Shown here: positions 57,341 to 64,000 of the stretch, piece by piece | Numbering within the stretch: the stretch's first letter is position 1 | Layout of the letters: each line of letters starts with the position of its first letter | NCBI GenBank assembly: GCA_001692895.1 | Contig: KV748273.1 | Location: 1 to 64,000, forward strand | DNA: 64,000 bases | Reading direction: 5' to 3' | Origin: Cenococcum geophilum 1.58 | Lineage: Eukaryota; Ascomycota; Dothideomycetes; Gloniales; Gloniaceae | Notes under the pieces: generated by a model | The model's input: only the letters and a program-made list of their open reading frames with translations | Database searches by the model: none | Told to the model about the DNA's origin: nothing | Translations under genes and position numbers: made by a program

Positions 57341-60300
57341 AAATATCTTAAGATCTTATATAACTAAGAAATTTCTAGGGTGTTTTTGTCCTTATATTCT
57401 TCTAGTAGCTTATTATCTTTATTATGCTAGCATTCTATCTACTTATCTAGGTACTTTAGCGGTCTAGGTTTATTAGGGTAACAGCTATAAAACTTTTAAA
57501 GCTTATAGGGACTACTTATAAAGTTCTATATAGGGTACTAAGTAAAGTTTAGGTTATATCCTTTCTAACTAATATAATACTTTAACGTTCCCTTTACAAG
57601 TTTATAGGCTAGTATTTCTTTAATTTCCCATTTATTATCGCTATTAACTTAAATTAGTAAGGGAGATTTATTCTTTTATCTAGGCAGTAGGTTATTTATA
57701 GCTTTCTATAGCTTATCCAGTAAGAAGATAGGGTAAACTTTAATTAAGTCTGGGAGCTTAACCTTATATAAATTACCTACTTTATTAAGAATCTTATACG
57801 GTCCTACTATTTTATAGTCTAGCTTATAGCTAGGCCATTCTATCTTCTAGTTCTTTGTTATAATCTAAACTATATCACCTACTATTTTATTAATTTTTAG
57901 GCCTTTTTTAGGTTTATACAGGTTACTTTCTAGGCTTCTTTTAAGCGCTTAGCGTACTACTAGGCTTCCTTATAAGATAGTTTTTCGTATATAGTCTAGG
58001 GCCCTTTTAGTCTTTCCTAATTAAAGCTTATATAGGGTAGGTAATCCATTTCTAGTTAAATAGGGGCAAATCCGGTAGAGTTATGGGGTAGGGTTACTTA
58101 GGCGTGGTCTATTAAAGGCAATAGTTTAGCCTAGTTATCCTAGAAGTAGTTAATAAAAGGCCAAAGTCTCTAGTCTAAGTATTAATTTATAATCTCCGTT
58201 TAACTATCTATTTAAAAGTAATATACTATAGAAAGCTTTAGCTTAATACCTAGGATTTAGGTAAACTTATTCTAAAAGGCTAATATAAACTGCGGCCTGC
58301 GGTTAGATATAATAGTATTTAATAGTCCGTAAATTTAGTAGACGTAGTAAATATATAGTTAGGCCGCCTCTTTAGCATTAATATTTTTATAATAGGGAAT
58401 TAAAAACGGGCGCTTGCTAAAGCGGTTAACTAGGATTATAACTATATTATATCTATTATGGTCTAGAGGTAGCTTATAAAAGTCTATAGAGATATATTAC
58501 TAGGGGCGGTTAGGTATTGGGAGGGGTTTTAATAGTCCTAGGGTTTTGTCTCGTGGAATTATAGACCTATAGTAGTTATTGCAGTTCCGTATATAGTGGT
58601 TAATATCTATAATTATTCTAGGCTAGTAGTAGCGGTTGCTAATAATCCTATAGGTCTTATTTTTTTTAGGGTAGGCCGTAGAGACCTAGGTATATACTTT
58701 AGCAATAAGCTAAGTCTATAAGTTCTGTTCCTCTACTACCACTAGCCATTTACGGTGCTTAAGTAGTCTACTTTTAAGGGACTATAGGCTAGAAACATTC
58801 TTTGCCTTTTTACGGTACTCCTGTAGAAAAGGGGCCGTATAGTTTACCTATAGTAGTTTATTAATAAGGTCTAGTTCTATAGAGTTAATAGAATATATCT
58901 TAGTATCTAAAGAGTCTATATTTAGTTCTACCTATATTTAAAAGTTAAGGTACTCTAGTTATAGTAGCGCTTAGGTCTATAATATGATCTTTACAGCTAT
59001 CTAGCTATTTATATCCTATTTACGCCTTATAAGAGCGTCCACACGGTTAGTGGCGCCTAGCCTATATATAATTAGGAAGTTAAACTAAGATAGGGTATCC
59101 GCCTAGCGCGCCTATTAGGCCGTAAGGGCCTTTATTATTATAAAATATTCTAAGGCCTTATAATTAGAAACTACCTAAATAGACTTAAGGGTGCCTTCTA
59201 GTTAGGCTCGCCAGTGCTAAAAGCTAGAGATAATAGCCAGCATTTCTTTGTCGTAAATTAGGTAATTTAGTTTAGTATCTACTATAGTCTTTAAATAGTA
59301 AGTAATAAAGTACCATTCTCCGTCTGTTTACTTTTAAGAGTAAACGCTAGCTATAATACTATTTAAGGCATCGGTTTCTAGTATTAAGGGCCGTTTTAGG
59401 TTAAAGTGGGCAAGTAAGGGAGCAGAGACTAGTCGTTTCTTAAGCTTATTAAAGGCCTACCTATATACGGTGTTAAAGTAAAAGAGCCGGTCCTTATAGG
59501 TAAGTAGGCTTAGTGGCTAGGTAATTCTACTATAGTTCTTAATAAAGCGTTAGTAGAAGTTATAGAACCCTAAGAATAACTATACCCCCTTTATAGCCCT
59601 TGGGGGTACCTATTAGTTAATTATAGCCGTCTTTTTTAGGTCTACCTTAATCCTATTTATACTAATAATAAACCCTAAATACTTTATACACTTAACACAA
59701 AATTTTAACTTCTTAATATTGGCTTAGAGGCTAGCTTCCTAAAGCCATTATAGGACTCTATAGATATGCTCTTTATATTCCAGTTTATTTTTAGAGTGAA
59801 TTATAATATTATCCAGGTATGCTATATAGAAGTTGTTAAGGTAGTTAAATAGTACATTATTTATATATCGTTGGTATATAGCTAGTCCGTTAGTTAGTTT
59901 AAAAGGCAGTACTTTATATTTATATATTCCGTAACGGGTCTAAAACGTAATAAAGTTTTCTAATTTAGGGTTTATCCTAATTTAGTAAAAAGCTTAGCGG
60001 ATATTAAGCTTTATAAAGATTTTAGCTCTACTTATTCAGGCTAAAGTCTTATTAAGTAAAGGTAGTGGGTAGCGGTCTTTAAGGGTTAAATTATTAAGCT
60101 TATGGTAGTTAATGCAGAAATAAAGTCCTCTATTTAGCTTTTTAGTAAAAAGAATAGGTAAGTTAAAAGGGGCTTAACTAGGCTTAATAAAGCCCTTATC
60201 CAGGTTATTAATAAGATACTGCTTTATAGCCTATAATTTGGCGGTAAATTACTATTAGAGGGGGCTATAGCTAAGGGTAACTACCTTATCCGGCTTAATT

Positions 60301-62460
60301 TTAATCTTATAGTTGTATGGTCGGTAAGGCGAGAGTACATTAGACGCTACTTTAGAGAAGGTATTTTTAAATTTCTAGTATTAATAGGGTAGTTTCTGTT
60401 CTACTAGCTTCTTATCTATAAGCTTACCTTTTTCTTAGGCTAGGACTTCTTTCTCTTTATTTATTTAATTAATTTTATATAAGCTAGTTACAAAGGTAAT
60501 AGTATTAGGCTAAACTAGGTTTTAGTAGAATCCTATAGCGCTAATATAGCAAATATTAACTAGTAGGAGGTCCGTAGGTTTCTTTACGGATATTTATTAG
60601 GCCGTATTTGCGGTATAGGGTTTATAGTCTTCCTTAGCTTATATTCCATTTTCTATAAGTTATCCTTCTAGTATATTAGTTTAGTATGTCATCTAATATC
60701 CCTAGCCTCCCTTTATGGCTGTATAGGGCCTAAGTTCTCTATTAGGGACTTAGCTAGGCTATTACTAACTTCCTAAGTCTTTAGTGCGGGTGGTGTAATA
60801 TAGGTAGTTTAGGGACGGCGTAGTATACGGATCCGTTGCAGATTAAGCTATATATCCTTCTTAAAAGCCTAGTCCCTACGCGTTACATTAGCTTAGTAAA
60901 CGGTGTTTATCTACGGCCGTATAAGGTTTTTTATTATAATACTAATCTCTTTTATAAAGGAAGGTGTTAGGGGTATAGTTTTAGGCTAGATAAGCTGCCT
61001 ATTCTATATATTAAGCTATAAGCCTAAATAGGCTAGCTATTTTCTCTCTAAGATTATATTATAGCTTTTAAGGTCCGTAATAAGGAAGGGGATATTATAC
61101 TACCTTTATTTGTTAACGTGGAGGTAGATCCGCAAGATAGTTATAATAGGTGGCCCTATTTGCCCGTTATAACCGCGAATAGGGATTAGTTTAGGCAGTT
61201 CTTTAAGGGGTGTATTTAAAAAGTTAGCCAGTTTTATAGCGCACTTTATATTAATTAAGGTAAAGGTATTTATTTCTAAGTTAGCTAAAGCAGAGGTTAA
61301 AACTTAATATTTATTATAAAATAAAGTATAAGAGATAGTGTAGCTTCTTTTACTAACTAGCTAACCTAAATTGATATATAATATATCGATCCCTTTTAAC
61401 CCTAGAAAGGAGTCTTCCTCTAAAGTTCCTCTTTTTCTAGCTCTATACTATCCTCCTAAATTAATAGGACCTTATTTATCTTTGCCTTTATTAGGCAGTT
61501 CCTTATAGGGTAGCCTATTTAACCATATAAGAAGTAAGCTCTTTAATTACTAAGGGCTTATATACGGGGGTCGCTATATATAGGCTGGGTATACACTAGG
61601 CCCATAGTAGGGGTAGCTATACAGCTAGCTACTAAGTTAACTATAGGAGTTGCTAATTATACCAGGGCAGTATAGGCCGTACTTATAGTACTTATAGCCT
61701 AGTTTATAAGGTTTCTAGTTTTTAGCTAATTAGCGCGTGCCTTAATTTAATAGAGGCCTTAGTTAATAGCTAGGCAATAGTCCATAAGTTCCTTTAATGT
61801 CTATACTATAGTATAAGCTAGTAATACGGCCCGCTATAGGTCTAGGGTAAACTTATTAAAGAGGTCTAGTAGTAAGTCTTTCTAGGGGATCTAGGCCTAT
61901 CCGGCTAGGTATAAAAAGTAGGTTTAGAAGGCTGAAAAGGTCTCTATTATTTTTATATTTAGGCTTTTATAGCTAAGGCGGGCGTTTTATACTTTAAAAG
62001 GGTCTTTATAAATAAAAGATAAGTATTTAATTATTTCTTCTTTAGAGATAAAGGGGTTTATTAAATCTTTAGTATATTATGGGCGTAAATGCGTCTAAGT
62101 GTCTCCGCTAGTACAGCCGAAGATATAGGCTATTTTAGCTTAGGCGTTAGGGAAGTAGTTTATATTAACTTTAAGCTTATCCTATAATTAAAGCTTCCAA
62201 TTATTAAATATAGGGTTAGTTCCGTTTGTAAGTAGCGGGGGATCCACAACCTTTACTAACCGCTTTAGTACTATATAGGCCTTAGTTGATCTACTAAGGC
62301 GCTAAAATAGGGCCTAAAGGATTATAGTAAGTCTTTAGTTGTTTAATAATAACTTATTATTAGATATAGGGGTATCTCTAGCTTTAAGCAGCTCTTATAG
62401 TTGTTTAATTTTAGTATTAATAGCCGTAAGCTCCGCCTAGGGGGTTAAAACGTTAATTAT

Positions 62461-62698
62461 TTCTTCGTCTAAATATAAGGTAAGGATATAGATAGGGAGT
62501 CTAATGGTAGAACAATAGGTATATTATATAGACAGAGACGAATCCTTAAGGGAAAAGGAGGAGTCTGTGTGCGAGGTAGGAAGGATTTTCCCTAGGTATA
62601 TGTAGAGCACATGCCTTACGGGTAAGTCACCCCTAGGTTACCCTAGGGTCGCCTATACCTTGCGGCTATATAACTATCTACTTAGGTTTTACCTAATA
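62461..62698 (-). repeat. Probable 3' LTR of unclassified element I
   Basis: The match between F and A ends near 62,460-62,475. A new sequence follows that ends ggttttacctaata just before a long pyrimidine tract (62,702-62,713), the same arrangement as at the 3' LTRs of A, E and F. The left boundary is uncertain by about 15 bases. Confidence 0.55.
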
Positions 62699-62862
62699 AT
62701 GCCCCCCCCCTTTAAAAAGGGTCGTCCCCAATCCTTTATATGCTTAAGCCTTAATAAAACCCCATAAAAAACCTTAGTAAGGAAAAAATTTAGAGGGGAA
62801 AGAGCGTTTTAATTTTGTGTATAGAGGGACGGGTAGTATATATACGCGGCGCGAAGATGTTA

Positions 62863-62919
62863 AGGAACTTTAACTAGCGGTTAAAGTTGTCTAATTAGTT
62901 AGATTTACCTTACTAAGAC
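62863..62919. repeat. Inverted copy of the 56-base palindromic module, in I
   Basis: aggaactttaactagcggtt and what follows is the reverse complement of the module at 57,285-57,340 with a handful of differences. Confidence 0.7.
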
Positions 62920-62946
62920 TCCCCCGCATTTAACTAAGCTAGTAGC

Positions 62947-62971
62947 GATTTTATATACCCGGTATAGAAAA
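62947..62971. other. Copy of the 25-base palindrome, in I
   Basis: attttatatacccggtatag and the bases after it form a stem with about one mismatch, followed by cctaattag as in the copy at 53,030. Confidence 0.65.
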
Positions 62972-63083
62972 TCCTAATTAGTCTATTTAATAGGTAGAGC
63001 TAGTGGAGCTTAATACCGTCGCCTAAATTTAGTAGACTAGAAGTATTCTAAAAGCTCGCTTATATAGATAGGTCGCTAGTACC

Positions 63084-63313
63084 TCGCGGGTTAATTATAG
63101 GTTATTTATATACAGCCAGATTTATAAATAGTAAGGCTATATACCTATTAAACCCACCGCTAACTCTGCTTTAGCCTTACGCTATATCGGCGTAGCGCTA
63201 TATATACTTCGTGGGTAGGTTATAGGTTACTTACGTATAGCTAGGTTTAGGATAGTAAGGCTATATATTCGTTAAATCCGCCGCTAACCTATACTTTAGC
63301 CTTACGCGTTATC
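63084..63313. repeat. Two tandem copies of a roughly 105-base unit, period 125
   Basis: The unit starts tcgcggg or tcgtggg and contains ttataggtta, agtaaggctatata and ctttagccttacgc. Copies begin at 63,084 and 63,209. Confidence 0.8.
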
Positions 63314-64000
63314 TGTATAGTATATATATAGAATAGTATAAGTTATTAGTATAGGTTACTACCAGTGGGTTACTAGTGAGTTATAGACCTTAGTTAAATA
63401 AACCCTAGTTATAAACAGGCCTATTTTCTAATATATAAGTAATCTACTTAGCTAGTATAGAGTAACGGATTAGGTTTAGGAAGGGTACTTTCTAAATTAA
63501 GCTTCGTTGCTAGTATATGCTATAACCTCGCCTATAAGTTACTAGTATTACTAGGTTGCGTTAAAGTGTAGCTTATATAGGATATTAATAAATTAAAACT
63601 TTACCCCGTATATATGCCGCAGTTCTTATAGCAATCGTTGCTTATTCTTTAATCCCTTAGGATGTCCTCTACTCCGCTTTAATACAGGTTATATTTTAAC
63701 AGCGGCGCTTACTTTTCGCCTACGCTTTAGCTATAAGGCTTAGGTATCCCACTTACGGTACTTATTTAGTAGTTATTAACAATTCTTAAGTTCTATCTTA
63801 TATTTCTATTTATTATACTTATTTAGCTATCCTAGCTATTTAATAAGGTACTGTAGTTATCTAGCACAATCCTAGTAGGCGATAATTACTTTAACTTCCT
63901 AGCTACCTTCCTTAAGCTCTTTTACTGCCAGGGGTTAAAACCTAGGGCGTAACCTATAAGGCTTTAGTAGGGAGATATAAAAGACTAGGTGGAGCTATAC

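Larger units (their letters stand above)
57011..62460 (-). mobile_element. Ty3/gypsy element F (fossil), sister of A, 5' side truncated
   Basis: F is the same family as A and matches it through all three segments, which is how the breakpoints in A were placed. The 3' LTR (minus strand) is at 57,011-57,237. Integrase lies at about 57,400-58,650, RNase H/RT at about 58,700-60,350, protease at about 60,560-61,200, a CCHC zinc knuckle at about 61,495-61,555 and gag to about 62,460, where element I begins. The 5' LTR is not in view. It is broken many times. Confidence 0.88.
62699..64000 (-). mobile_element. Element I, internal region, runs off the window (fossil)
   Basis: By analogy with A, E and F this is the interior of a minus-strand LTR element, starting with its polypurine tract. 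No RT, integrase or gag motif was recognised in 1.3 kb. It is AT-rich with RIP-like bias. It contains the palindromic modules at 62,863 and 62,947 and a tandem repeat at 63,084-63,313. Confidence 0.45.

Overview
The window reads as a transposon graveyard from a filamentous ascomycete (Pezizomycotina) with repeat-induced point mutation (RIP). Almost everything is AT-rich, with TpA very common and CpA/TpG nearly absent: one 60-base line at 57,481 has about 13 TpA against a single CpA and no TpG. Coding remnants of transposons are full of breaks. Small fungal introns and a fungus-specific protein family (DUF3632) in the only undamaged patch fit the same source. A few ambiguous bases, clustered at 34,961-35,008, suggest a draft assembly.

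Most of the window is a nest that can be ordered from target-site duplications. A Tc1/mariner transposon (G) was split by Ty3/gypsy element A (3,616-46,345, TSD aaggg). A was then entered by a Tad1-like LINE K (5,231-25,591, 14-base TSD). K was entered by gypsy element B (5,983-21,960, TSD tagac), and B by a relative in opposite orientation, C (9,143-17,093, TSD tacac). A second block, 27,321-about 43,796, also interrupts A. It holds a truncated gypsy D, entered by chromodomain gypsy E (27,901-34,845, TSD gtctc). E's left LTR was entered by a 1.02-kb element L (27,976-28,997, 15-base TSD). The same block carries a gag-LTR remnant M and a lightly mutated island with two host-type genes.

The island (about 39.95-43.25 kb) holds the only gene that looks whole: a three-exon DUF3632 gene (42,310-43,221, 262 residues). 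On the opposite strand is a broken coding remnant with RNase N1/T1-like motifs (40,970-41,401 and further upstream). Right of A, the other end of G is followed by gypsy H (46,621-57,010). H contains J, a tyrosine-recombinase retrotransposon with split direct repeats. Then come F, a sister of A truncated at its 5' side (57,011-about 62,460), and an unclassified LTR-type element (I) that runs off the window.

The most striking signal is the first 86 bases of L. They fold on paper as an HDV-like self-cleaving ribozyme, and its first base is the first base after the target-site duplication. L also shares its last 60 bases with LINE K, so it looks like a short non-autonomous retroelement that borrows LINE machinery. 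Second is J, whose A1-ORFs-B1-A2-B2 ends mark it as a Ngaro/PAT-type relative of DIRS. All retroelement reading frames here are fossils; domain positions are approximate and come from reading translations by eye.
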